Assembly: GCA_030425705.1 (NCBI GenBank)
Contig: JAUHZU010000005.1
Coordinates: 1 to 64,000, forward strand
Reading direction: 5' to 3'
Source: Phycisphaerae bacterium
GTDB taxonomy: Bacteria > Planctomycetota > Phycisphaerae > Phycisphaerales > Phycisphaeraceae
DNA length: 64,000 nucleotides
Under the pieces are notes generated by a model. It saw only the letters and a program-made list of their open reading frames with translations, had not been told where the DNA came from and did no database searches. This document shows positions 16,398-24,823 of the stretch, piece by piece (within the stretch, counting starts at the first letter, position 1; every line of letters begins with the position of its first letter). The translations under genes and the position numbers were made by a program.

Positions 16398-17903
16398 ATG
16401 AGTAGTAACACCCCCCCACTCCTGGAGCCCGAAGAGCACGTCCTCTCCACGCTTGAGCGCGACGGGTCGCGGCGTTGGCTCAAGCCCAAGGTCTCCAAGG
16501 GGCGGTTCCTCAACCGGCGGCGGTGGGTCGCTTATGGGCTGATCGCGCTCTTCACGCTGCTGCCCTACATCCGGATCAACGGGCGACCGGCGGTCCTGCT
16601 GGACGTGATCGGCCGGGAGTTCCACATCTTCGGCGGCAGCTTCCGCCCGACCGACTCGCTGCTGCTCGCGCTGCTCATGCTCACAACCGGGCTGACGATC
16701 TTCCTGGTCACCGCGCTGCTCGGCCGGGTCTGGTGCGGGTGGGCCTGCCCACAGACGGTCTACATGGAGTACGTCTTCCGCCCGATCGAGCGTCTCTTCG
16801 AGGGCCGCCGGGGCGTCGGCGGCAAGCCCGCCCGGCCACCCGCCGCGTGGCGCACCGTCGCGAAGTACATCGTCTTCTTCCTGATCTGTGTGCACCTCGC
16901 CCACATCTTCATGGCCTACTTCGTCGGGGTGGACCAGCTCTTCGCATGGTCCCGTGGCAACCCGCTGAACCACCCGTTCGCGTTTGTCATCATCGCCGCA
17001 GTCGTCGGGCTCATGATGTTCGACTTCTGCTTCTTCCGAGAGCAGCTCTGCATCGTCGCCTGCCCCTACGGCCGGCTGCAGTCGGTCATGATCGACAAGC
17101 GCTCGATGATCATCAGCTACGACCCGACCCGCGGCGAGCCCCGCGGCAAGCTCGGCCGAAAGAAACGCGACGCCCTGGCCGACAAAGACAAGCCCGAGGA
17201 CGAACGCACCGTCGGGCTGGACATCCTCCAGCAGTACGGCGGCGACTGCATCGACTGCCACGAGTGCGTGACCACCTGCCCCACCGGCATCGACATCCGC
17301 GACGGGCTACAGCTCGAGTGCATCGGCTGCGCGCAGTGCATCGATGCCTGCGACCCGATCATGGACAAGATCGGCCGGCCGCGTGGGCTCATCCGCTACA
17401 CCTCGCAGGAAGCACTGGCCGGGCAGCACACGCGCATCCTCCGGCCGCGCGTGGTGATCTACCCCACGATGATCGCCGCGGTCGCGTCGCTGTTCCTGTT
17501 TATCCTGGTGACAAAGGCCCCGGCCGACGTCACCATCCTCCGCCAGGCGGGCATGCCCTTCATGCTCGTCGAGTCCGGCCAGGTGCAGAACACCATGCGC
17601 CTCAAGGTCGTGAACCGCGACAACACGACGCACAGCTACACCGTGTCGGTGAAGGAGCCCGCGGGCGTCACCGTCGCGATGGTCGAGGGCGACACCATCA
17701 CGCTCGGCCCCGGCGAGAGCTACACCGAGCCCATCCGTGTGCTCGCCCACCCGGGGCTGTTCAGCGACGGGCGGCTGAGCGTCACACTGACCGTGACCGA
17801 CGGAGCGGACTACAGCGAGGACACCTCGTTCGAGCTGCTCGGCCCGCGCGACCGCACCCCCAGCAGCACGGATGAAGACCCACAGGAGCCGGGACATGAA
17901 TGA
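16398..17903 (+). CDS. ccoG: Cytochrome c oxidase accessory protein CcoG (FixG)
   Basis: A 501-residue membrane ferredoxin-like protein needed to deliver reduced copper to cbb3 oxidase. It begins with a cytosolic segment and a helix (VAYGLIALFTLLPYIRINGRPAVLLD), followed by the WCGWACPQTVYMEYVFRPIE block characteristic of FixG/RdxA. The two [4Fe-4S] clusters are in CIDCHECVTTCP and CIGCAQCIDACDP. More helices follow (YPTMIAAVASLFLFILVT), then a periplasmic Ig-like domain near the C-terminus. It follows ccoP by 12 bases and its stop overlaps the fixH start. Confidence 0.95.
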   Translation: MSSNTPPLLEPEEHVLSTLERDGSRRWLKPKVSKGRFLNRRRWVAYGLIALFTLLPYIRINGRPAVLLDVIGREFHIFGGSFRPTDSLLLALLMLTTGLTIFLVTALLGRVWCGWACPQTVYMEYVFRPIERLFEGRRGVGGKPARPPAAWRTVAKYIVFFLICVHLAHIFMAYFVGVDQLFAWSRGNPLNHPFAFVIIAAVVGLMMFDFCFFREQLCIVACPYGRLQSVMIDKRSMIISYDPTRGEPRGKLGRKKRDALADKDKPEDERTVGLDILQQYGGDCIDCHECVTTCPTGIDIRDGLQLECIGCAQCIDACDPIMDKIGRPRGLIRYTSQEALAGQHTRILRPRVVIYPTMIAAVASLFLFILVTKAPADVTILRQAGMPFMLVESGQVQNTMRLKVVNRDNTTHSYTVSVKEPAGVTVAMVEGDTITLGPGESYTEPIRVLAHPGLFSDGRLSVTLTVTDGADYSEDTSFELLGPRDRTPSSTDEDPQEPGHE

Positions 17904-18441
17904 AGCATTGCACGAGTTGTCGCAGCCGCCGAAGACATCGGCCCGCCGGTTCGTGATGCCGGCCGTCGTGCTCGGGTTCCTGGGCGCGCACATGCTGTTC
18001 GTGTTCACCGCGATCACGCTGGCGGTCGGCGACCCGTCGTTCGCGGTCGTGCCGGACTACTACCAGAAGGCTGTGGACTGGGACGAGCAGAAGGCCGAAC
18101 GCGCCGCGAGCGAGGCGCTGGGCTGGACCGTGGAGGTCATCCCGTCGCGCGACGTATCGATCCGAGGCGAGCGGGACGTGGAGGTGGTCGTCCACGACGC
18201 CGAGGGCGGACCCGTCATGGGTGCGGCGGTGTCGGTCACGGTCTACCACCACGCACGGGCCTCGCACGTCGTCGAGGCCGACCTGTCGCCCGCCGATGAG
18301 CCGGGGCACTACGCGGCGACGCTGGACATGCGCAGCGAGGGCGTGTGGGACATCACTCTTACGGTCACCCATGACGACGACCGCTATGTCCAGACGGACA
18401 AGACCTACGTCCGCGGGGCTTACGAAGGGGGGACACGTTGA
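17896..18441 (+). CDS. fixH: FixH (CcoH)-family oxidase maturation protein
   Basis: A protein of about 181 residues with one N-terminal membrane helix (VMPAVVLGFLGAHMLFVFTAI) and the motif DPSFAVVPDYYQKAVDWDEQ, which is diagnostic for FixH. The rest is a periplasmic beta domain. FixH/CcoH is needed for stable assembly of cbb3 oxidase. The start at 17896 is chosen because AGGAG lies at 17884-17888; a start at 17872 is also open. It overlaps ccoG by eight bases and is followed, also overlapping, by the SafE-like gene. Confidence 0.92.
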   Translation: MNEALHELSQPPKTSARRFVMPAVVLGFLGAHMLFVFTAITLAVGDPSFAVVPDYYQKAVDWDEQKAERAASEALGWTVEVIPSRDVSIRGERDVEVVVHDAEGGPVMGAAVSVTVYHHARASHVVEADLSPADEPGHYAATLDMRSEGVWDITLTVTHDDDRYVQTDKTYVRGAYEGGTR

Positions 18442-19244
18442 CCGCGTTGATCGTTGCGGTGTTCGTGGCGAGTCTGCTCGGCTCGCTGCACTGCGCGGGC
18501 ATGTGCGGCGCCTTCGTCGCGTTCGCGGTCGGTGGGTTCGATACCCCCTCGAAGCAGCGTGTCCGGCTGAACGCCGCGTACAACGGCGGCCGGCTGGTGA
18601 CGTACGTCCTGCTGGGCGTGGTCGCCGGGTCGGTGGGCGCGCTGGTGAACTTCGGCGGCGCGCTGGCCGGGATCAGCCGGGCCGCCGCGGTCCTGGCGGG
18701 GCTGCTGATGGTCGGCTTCGGCGTGATCGCGCTGATGCACGCGGCGGGCCGGTCGTCGATGCGCTGGCCCGTCCCGGCATTCATGCAGCGCGCGATGATC
18801 GCCGGCCAACGCTTCGCCATGACGCTGAGCCCCACCCGCCGGGCGCTGGTCATCGGGCTGCTGACCACGCTCCTGCCGTGCGGCTGGCTGTACGCCTTTG
18901 CGATCACCGCCGCCGGCACCGCGAGCCCGCTCTGGGGCGGGGTGACGATGGCGGTCTTCTGGCTCGGCACGCTGCCGGTCATGGCGTCGCTGGGCGCGTG
19001 CGTTCAACAATTCACCGGCCTGCTCGGCAAGAAGCTGCCGGCGATCACATCCCTCGCCGTCATCGCGGTCGGGCTCTGGACCCTCGCCGGCCGGGCCGGG
19101 CTCGACGCGCAGGCGCTCCTGGAAACCCAGGCCCAGGCATCCGCCTCCGCTGCGCCAAGCAGCGACGCCGCCGATGCCGAGGTACAGCGTGTGCAGGGGC
19201 TCCACGAACAGACCCCCGCCTGCTGCGAGCACGATGAGCATTAG
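18438..19244 (+). CDS. SafE/DsbD_2-like membrane protein of the cco operon
   Basis: A 268-residue polytopic membrane protein of the sulfite exporter TauE/SafE-like group (DsbD_2 domain) that is regularly found in cbb3 gene clusters. It opens with SLLGSLHCAGMCGAFVAFAVGG, whose conserved cysteines may bind copper or do thiol chemistry, and has the paired block LGLLTTLLPCGWLY-like (GLLTTLLPCGWLYAF) in the middle. The start is a TTG overlapping the fixH stop (TTGA). The C-terminus ends in a His/Cys-containing tail (CCEHDEH), a possible metal-handling sequence. A role in copper supply to the oxidase with the downstream ATPase is inferred. Confidence 0.87.
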   Translation: MTALIVAVFVASLLGSLHCAGMCGAFVAFAVGGFDTPSKQRVRLNAAYNGGRLVTYVLLGVVAGSVGALVNFGGALAGISRAAAVLAGLLMVGFGVIALMHAAGRSSMRWPVPAFMQRAMIAGQRFAMTLSPTRRALVIGLLTTLLPCGWLYAFAITAAGTASPLWGGVTMAVFWLGTLPVMASLGACVQQFTGLLGKKLPAITSLAVIAVGLWTLAGRAGLDAQALLETQAQASASAAPSSDAADAEVQRVQGLHEQTPACCEHDEH

Positions 19245-21795
19245 CCCCGCTATCCCGGCCATCGAACCCGCGGCACCGGCCCCGCCGCGCTCGGTCGCAT
19301 GCACGCACTGCGCGCTGCCCGTGCCCCGTGGGCTCATCGAGCCCGGCGCGGACCAGCAGTTCTGCTGCGCCGGGTGCCGCGCCGCCTACCAGGTCATCCA
19401 TGGCTGCGGGCTCGACGCCTACTACCGACTGCGCGATACGTCCGGCGGTGTCGGCGAAGCGCTCGGCCGCAGCGACGCGGTACAGCAGGGCCGGTTCACG
19501 TCGTTCGACACCGAAACCTTCCACGCGGCACACGTCCGGCCGATGCAGAGCGGGCTGTGCTCGGTCGACCTTCGGCTGGAGGGTGTGCACTGCGCGGCGT
19601 GTGTGTGGCTGATCGAGAAGCTGCCACGCGTTGTGCGCAGCGCGTATGGCGAAGACGCGGGCGACGGCGTGGTCGAGGCACGGCTCAGCATGCGGCAGGC
19701 GACGGTCCGCGTCACCTGGGACCCGACGCGCGTCAAGCTCTCCGCGATTGCGCAGGCGCTGGACACGCTCGGCTACCGCCCCCACCCGGCCAAGGGTCTG
19801 TCGCGCCAGGCCGCACGCCGCAACGAGGAGCGCAAGCAGCTCATGCATATCGGCCTGGCCGGGGCGCTGGCGGGCAACATCATGCTGCTGGCGATCGCGC
19901 AGTACGCCGGGCTCTGGGGCGGGATCGAGCGGCAGTACGACCAGTTCTTCCGCTGGCTGGGTGCGGGGCTGGGGGCGGTGGCGCTGCTCGGCCCGGGCCG
20001 GGTGTTCTTCCGCGGCGCGTGGGCGGCGTTGGTCGCGCGGAGCCCGCACCTGGACCTGCCGATCGCGCTGGCGCTCGGCGTCGGCGGCGTGGCCGGCACG
20101 GTCAACGTCGTGCTCGGCCAAGGCGACATCTACTTTGATTCGCTGGCGGTGCTCGTGTTCCTGCTGCTGGTCGGGCGCTACATCCAGTTCCGCCAGCAGC
20201 GGTTGGCCGACGACGCGGTATCGCTCATGGCCTCGCTCACGCCTGGCGACTGCCGACGCCGCGACGCGTCGGGTGCATTCGAGACCGTGCCGCTCGAGGC
20301 GCTGACGGTCGGCGACGAGGTCGAGGTCCTGCCCGGGGGCATCGTCCCCGCCGACGGTGAGGTCCTTACCGGGAACGCGTCGGTCGTCGCGGCGCTGCTC
20401 ACCGGCGAGTCCCGGCCGGTCCACATCGCGCCCGGCGACGACGCCCACGCCGGGACCCAGATCGTGGGCCGGCGCATCACCCTGCGCGTGACCCGGCTGG
20501 GCGGCGACACCCGTGTCGGCCGGCTGATGACGCTCGTCGAGGACGGCCTGGAGAGCAAGCCCGCGATCGTCCAGGCCGCCGACCGGATCGCCGGCTGGTT
20601 TGTCGTGGCGGTATCACTGATTGCGCTGATGGTGTTCGCCGCGTGGAGCGTCGCCGACATCGGGCTGGCGGTGGACCACACCGTCGCGCTGCTGATCGTC
20701 GCGTGCCCGTGCGCGCTGGGGTTGGCGACGCCGCTGACGTTCGCGGTCGCGATCGGCCGGGCAGCCCGGCGGGACATCCTTGTCAAGTCCGGCAGCGCGC
20801 TCGAACGCGCCGCGAGGGGCGGGCTCATGCTGCTCGACAAGACCGGCACGCTCACCACCGGGCGGATGCAATGGCTCGGCTGGGACGGCGACGCGTCGCT
20901 CAAGCCCTGGCTAGCCCACGCGGAGTTGACCTCCACGCACCCGGTCGGGATCGCGCTGGCGGCGGGCCTGAAAGACGACGCGGCACCCGACGGCTCGGGC
21001 GTGGGCGACGTCACGACCACCCACCACCCCGACGGCATCGAGGCTAACCTGCCCATCGGCCGGCTGACCGCGGGCTCGATCGGCATGATGCAGCGCCTGG
21101 CGGTTGCGGTGCCTGAGCGATTCGCGCATCGTGCGGCCGAGGCCGCGGCCCAGGGTCACACGCCCGTGCTGGTGGCGCTCGACGGATGCGTCGCCGGGCT
21201 CGCCCGGGTCGGGGACGGCATGCACGCCGACGCGTCGGCCGCGCTCCGCCAGGCCCGGCGGATGGGCTGGCGGCTGCAACTGGTGTCGGGCGACCAGCCG
21301 GACATCGCACGGCGCGTCGGCTCGGCGGTCGGGCTCGACGATGCAGACGTGCTCGGCGGGATCCCACCCGAGGGCAAGCTCGAACTCGTCCGCGCGGCTC
21401 AGCACGGCCCCGCCGGCCATCAGGCCGTGGCCATGGTCGGCGACGGCGTGAACGACGCGGCCGCGCTCGCGGCGGCGGACCTGGGGATCGCGGCGAGCGG
21501 CGGGGCCGAGGCATCGCTCGCCGCGGCGGATGTCTACCTCGCCCGCCCGGGGGTCGCGCCGCTCGCCGAGTTCCTCGCGCTCAGCCAGCAGACCCTGCGC
21601 ACAGTAAGACGGAACCTGGCCGTCTCGCTGGGCTACAACGCGCTGGTCGTCTCGCTGGCCGCGGCGGGGATGATCACCCCCCTGCTCGCCGCGGTGCTCA
21701 TGCCGCTGAGCAGCGCGACCGTGCTCACCCTCGCCCTCGGCGGTCAGTGGCGCGCGCCGCGCACGCCGGACCCGGATACGCTGGAGCCCGCGTAA
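19234..21795 (+). CDS. ccoI: Copper-exporting P-type ATPase CcoI
   Basis: A P1B-type ATPase of 853 residues that moves copper out of the cytoplasm for insertion into cbb3 oxidase. The N-terminus has a cysteine-rich metal domain (CTHC...FCCAGC) and an HMA-like site, [12 protein letters not shown], typical of CcoI. The ATPase core is complete: LLTGESRPV in the actuator domain, the membrane motif [13 protein letters not shown], the phosphorylation site DKTGTLTTG, an HP pair in [10 protein letters not shown], and [12 protein letters not shown]. The ATG at 19234 overlaps the end of the SafE-like gene, and the stop overlaps ccoS by one base. Confidence 0.95.
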   Translation: MSISPAIPAIEPAAPAPPRSVACTHCALPVPRGLIEPGADQQFCCAGCRAAYQVIHGCGLDAYYRLRDTSGGVGEALGRSDAVQQGRFTSFDTETFHAAHVRPMQSGLCSVDLRLEGVHCAACVWLIEKLPRVVRSAYGEDAGDGVVEARLSMRQATVRVTWDPTRVKLSAIAQALDTLGYRPHPAKGLSRQAARRNEERKQLMHIGLAGALAGNIMLLAIAQYAGLWGGIERQYDQFFRWLGAGLGAVALLGPGRVFFRGAWAALVARSPHLDLPIALALGVGGVAGTVNVVLGQGDIYFDSLAVLVFLLLVGRYIQFRQQRLADDAVSLMASLTPGDCRRRDASGAFETVPLEALTVGDEVEVLPGGIVPADGEVLTGNASVVAALLTGESRPVHIAPGDDAHAGTQIVGRRITLRVTRLGGDTRVGRLMTLVEDGLESKPAIVQAADRIAGWFVVAVSLIALMVFAAWSVADIGLAVDHTVALLIVACPCALGLATPLTFAVAIGRAARRDILVKSGSALERAARGGLMLLDKTGTLTTGRMQWLGWDGDASLKPWLAHAELTSTHPVGIALAAGLKDDAAPDGSGVGDVTTTHHPDGIEANLPIGRLTAGSIGMMQRLAVAVPERFAHRAAEAAAQGHTPVLVALDGCVAGLARVGDGMHADASAALRQARRMGWRLQLVSGDQPDIARRVGSAVGLDDADVLGGIPPEGKLELVRAAQHGPAGHQAVAMVGDGVNDAAALAAADLGIAASGGAEASLAAADVYLARPGVAPLAEFLALSQQTLRTVRRNLAVSLGYNALVVSLAAAGMITPLLAAVLMPLSSATVLTLALGGQWRAPRTPDPDTLEPA

Positions 21796-21971
21796 TGTCC
21801 GTGCTCTACCTCGTCATCCCGATCGCGCTCGTCCTGGCCGGCACCGGGCTGGCGGCGTTCCTGTGGGCGGTGCGGCGGGGGCAGTTCGACGACCTGGACA
21901 CCCCGGCCGTGCGCATGCTGTTTGACGACGACACCGACGAGCCGGACAGCAACCGCGAACCACGCGCATGA
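21795..21971 (+). CDS. ccoS: Cbb3 oxidase assembly protein CcoS
   Basis: A 58-residue protein with one N-terminal membrane helix ([23 protein letters not shown]), then the signature [20 protein letters not shown], which is diagnostic for CcoS. CcoS is required for cofactor insertion into CcoN. The ATG shares one base with the ccoI stop codon (TAATG). It is the last gene of the operon and runs towards the Rrf2 gene on the other strand, with 37 bases between them and no clear terminator hairpin. Confidence 0.95.
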   Translation: MSVLYLVIPIALVLAGTGLAAFLWAVRRGQFDDLDTPAVRMLFDDDTDEPDSNREPRA

Positions 21972-22008
21972 CCGCAGCGGCAACCGCACCCTCCCGTCCG
22001 AGCCCTTC

Positions 22009-22479
22009 TTAGTCTGCGGGGATCTGGTTGCCGTCGATCGTCGGCAGCGTCATCCCGAGGATGTCGAGCTTCTTGTTCAGCGCCTTGCTCATGTCCGCCA
22101 GCGACGTGTTATTCAGGTAGCTGAGGATGCGTTGACGGATCGCCTTGAAGTGTTCGTGCTGCGGGCAGGGCTGCTTGTCGTTGCACTGCTCCAGACCGAC
22201 AACGCACTGCTGGTACTGCGCGATGCCGTCGATTGCATCGACGATATCGAACAGCCGGATCTCCTTCGCCGGCCGTGCCAGCGCATAGCCCCCGCCGCGC
22301 CCCTTGGCGCTCTTGAGCAGGCCCGCGCGAACAAGGTCGCGGAAGATCTTCGCGACGAAGTACGACGGCAGCGCGCTGCCCTCACAGACCTCCTGGATAC
22401 GGACGTAGCCCTCCGGGTCGATGAGCGCGAGCCGGCAGAGCGCGCGGATCGCGTAGGAACAGGTGGTGGAGTACATCAT
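22009..22479 (-). CDS. Rrf2-family Fe-S transcription regulator
   Basis: A 156-residue winged-helix regulator. The N-terminal block MMYSTTCSYAIRALCRLA and the wing GRGGGYALARP are standard for Rrf2 proteins. Three cysteines, C92, C99 and C105, match the spacing and even the numbering of the cluster ligands in IscR (C92, C98, C104), so an Fe-S cluster is likely. It would respond to iron, oxygen or nitric oxide. It sits downstream of the outer-membrane protein gene on the same strand and converges on the cco operon, so it is a candidate regulator of either. The double ATG at 22479/22476 leaves the exact start open. Confidence 0.9.
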   Translation of the reverse strand: MMYSTTCSYAIRALCRLALIDPEGYVRIQEVCEGSALPSYFVAKIFRDLVRAGLLKSAKGRGGGYALARPAKEIRLFDIVDAIDGIAQYQQCVVGLEQCNDKQPCPQHEHFKAIRQRILSYLNNTSLADMSKALNKKLDILGMTLPTIDGNQIPAD

Positions 22480-22655
22480 GGGCGTCGTCCGACTGCCCGC
22501 GACACGGCAGGTGTCGCGGCACCCGGATTGTACCCGATCAGACGATCTAACCATCGGAACATCCTTAAAACCGGCGCCGGCCAGCCTCCTCCACTGACCG
22601 GACACCGGCTTCCTCAAACGCCGCAGACACGCCTGCCAACGCTGCAGGGCAGAAC

Positions 22656-23548
22656 TAGAACTCCCAGGCCAGGGACAGCGTCCACCGGTCGCCGAACAGG
22701 TCGATATCGTCCGTCAGCGGGAACTCGTAACCGATCCGCAGGGAGAGGTCCTCGCTGAGGCGGAAGGCCCCACCGATCCCCATCGTGATCACGTCTTCGG
22801 ACTCCCCGCCGCCGAGGTTGGTGACATCGATGCCGGTAAAAGGCAGGGGCATCGTGCTGCTCGCATCGATCGTGTGGTAGCCGTTGAACTCGATGACCGG
22901 GCTGAAGCACTCGCAGAGGTAGTAGTCGAGGTGGACGTGCCAGGAGATGCGCTCCGCGTCGCCGAGCGCGTCTTCGCCGCCGGTCGGATAGAAGTAGTTG
23001 AAGGTGAAGCCCACGTGCAGGTCGTCGAAGCCCTTGTCGGCGGAGAACCACAGACGCAGTTCGTCGTCGTCCTGCAGCACATCGTCGTCGCCGGCCGCGA
23101 TCTCGTAGCCCACGCCCAGCGCCATGCTCAGCTGCGCCTCAAGGTCGCGGTAGAAGTTCCACTTCAGGCCGGCCGCGATGTCCATCATCCCCTGGTCGTT
23201 GACAACGGTGTCGTCGAACCACGCGTAGCCATCCTTATACGCCACCAGCTGAAGCCGATCCGTCAGCGCCAGGCGGACCTGTACCGCGGCGACCTGCACG
23301 TCCCCGCCGAGCACGTTGTTGGGGAACTCGTGATAGAGGTACCAGGCGCGCACGTCGCTGGTGATGAACGAGTTCTCAGCGAAGTACGGGGAGGTGACCG
23401 GGGCTACGAACCGCTGGTTTGCGGGCACTGCGGCGGCGTCCGCGTCGGGCTCGCCGAACAGCACGAAGTCGGCGTGCTGAGCCGCGGCGGGCAGCGCGAG
23501 CGCGGCGGCAAGGAGCGGGAGGGTCCGGGCGACACTGAAGCGTTTCAT
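22656..23548 (-). CDS. Predicted outer-membrane beta-barrel protein
   Basis: A protein of 297 residues with a clear signal peptide (RTLPLLAAALALPAAAQ) and then many short alternating strands rich in Tyr, Phe and Trp, such as VRAWYLYHEF, LKWNFYRDL, GFTFNYFYPTGG and HLDYYLCECFSPVIEFNGYH. The chain ends in a Phe (LSLAWEF), the usual BAM signal for outer-membrane barrels. It resembles the transporter/MetA-like porin group in general form, but I cannot give a substrate. A good promoter lies upstream and the Rrf2 gene follows 177 bases downstream on the same strand. A GTG one codon earlier is possible. Confidence 0.7.
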
Positions 23549-23610
23549 CACGATACCTCGGGTGAGTGTGCGGTCCGGCCCGTGGACGGGCCGGGTGGGT
23601 TGACGCCCCG

Positions 23611-23639
23611 AGCGTACCCGACCCGGCGGCCTATGTCAA
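23611..23639 (-). promoter_or_regulatory. Predicted promoter of the outer-membrane protein gene
   Basis: On the minus strand, a perfect TTGACA (complement of 23634-23639), 17 bases, then TACGCT (complement of 23611-23616), about 60 bases before the start codon. The 10-mer ATAAAAAGAT lies upstream on the same strand (complement of 23657-23666) and also occurs at the cco promoter. Confidence 0.55.
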
Positions 23640-23850
23640 GATATTGCGATCAGTTTATCTTTTTATAATCGCCCTCCCCCCCCGGCCCGTTGAGCCCACC
23701 CCACTCACCCACCCCCGCCATGCGGCCAGGCAACGCGCACCGGCGAAGGGCGCATACCTGTTGGCCCAGGCCGGGGCCGGTATAGTTTGCAGGTGCGCGT
23801 CCGCGGATTGCGAGACGGCCCGGGCTGACTCCGCCAACGGACCCAATGAC

Positions 23851-24318
23851 ATGACGACCCCTGAATTGCCATATGAAGAAGTGATCGCCGCCGCCCGCCG
23901 GGTGATGGAGGCCCGGATCGTCGGAGCGCTGACGACGGTCGCCGGCGACGGCACACCGCACACCCGATGGATGGCGGGCGTGCCGGACGGACCGGGCCTG
24001 TCTCGCGTGCTCTCGCTGACGGTGCGCGGCAGCCGCAAGCTCGACCACCTCACCAACAACAGCCGGGTGTGCTGGCTGTTCTCCGACAGCCGGGACGAGG
24101 AGGTCGTAAAGCTCACCGGCACGATGCGCGTCCTCGAGAGCCAGACCATGGTCGAGCCGGTCTGGCAGCAGCTCGAAGCCGCCGCGCGCCAGTACGCGAT
24201 GAACCTCCTCAGCGAACCGGAAAACCTCTGGTTCGTCGGGCTGGACACCCTCGTGGATTCGGTCGAGTACATGGCCCCCAAGAACGGCCTGACCCACCCG
24301 GTCGTCTACCCCGTCTAG
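23851..24318 (+). CDS. Pyridoxamine 5'-phosphate oxidase-like flavin-binding protein
   Basis: A protein of 155 residues with the split-barrel fold of the PNPOx-like/general stress protein 26 group. The pattern is typical: an N-terminal helix (EEVIAAARRVMEA), strands with TTVAGDGTPHTRWMAGVPD, SRKLDHLTNNSRVCWLF, EVVKLTGTMRVLES, and a C-terminal strand VEYMAPKNG. Such proteins bind FMN or F420 and act as small redox enzymes, but substrates are usually unknown. A longer frame opens upstream at 23566, yet it has no protein-like character there. The gene is divergent from the outer-membrane protein gene. Confidence 0.85.
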   Translation: MTTPELPYEEVIAAARRVMEARIVGALTTVAGDGTPHTRWMAGVPDGPGLSRVLSLTVRGSRKLDHLTNNSRVCWLFSDSRDEEVVKLTGTMRVLESQTMVEPVWQQLEAAARQYAMNLLSEPENLWFVGLDTLVDSVEYMAPKNGLTHPVVYPV

Positions 24319-24425
24319 GCGACCCACCGCCGCAGTCGCGCGCCCCTGCCGTCTCAATCTGCACGTCCAAGCGAAACCACGCCCCTCGCTGAATCCCCCA
24401 CAGTGGCCGCCCTGTTTCTCCACAT

Positions 24426-24460
24426 AAAAAAAGGGACCTGCGATGACGCAAGTCCCTTTC
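24426..24460 (-). terminator. Rho-independent terminator of the initiator tRNA
   Basis: On the minus strand a 13-bp stem with a single mismatch (24430-24442 with 24447-24459) and loop TCAT is followed by a T run. It lies just after the tRNA-fMet 3' end. Confidence 0.9.
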
Positions 24461-24470
24461 AGAGCTGGAA

Positions 24471-24544
<74 letters not shown>

Positions 24545-24661
24545 ATCAGGTTGGCCCGGCATCATAGGACGCGGGGCGAGGCGTGTCAATCCGGCGCTAA
24601 CAACCAACGAAACGCCCCTCCGGGGTTTCCAACCAAGCAGGACAGGGACCACCAGATCTCA

Positions 24662-24682
24662 ATTGCCTAAATTTTAGGCAAT
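24662..24682. promoter_or_regulatory. Perfect 21-bp palindrome upstream of glnN, likely operator
   Basis: ATTGCCTAAA and its exact complement TTTAGGCAAT flank a central T. The palindrome is AT-rich in a GC-rich genome and is centred about 75 bases before the expected transcription start of the glutamine synthetase gene, a position suited to an activator or a looped repressor. The binding protein is unknown. Confidence 0.65.
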
Positions 24683-24711
24683 CATGCTGGATTTGGTCTA
24701 CTGGGACGGCA

Positions 24712-24740
24712 TTGCGTGGCTGATGCCGCCTGTTTATACT
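24712..24740 (+). promoter_or_regulatory. Predicted sigma70 promoter of glnN
   Basis: TTGCGT (24712-24717), exactly 17 bases, then TATACT (24735-24740). It lies 84 bases before the ATG of the type III glutamine synthetase and downstream of the 21-bp palindrome. Confidence 0.65.
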
Positions 24741-24823
24741 TCTGCACGGAACCGATCCGCCGCGAGAATGGACGGATTGTTGAACCGTAAACCCCCCTTC
24801 CCCGCACCTGGAGCTTGCTAGAG

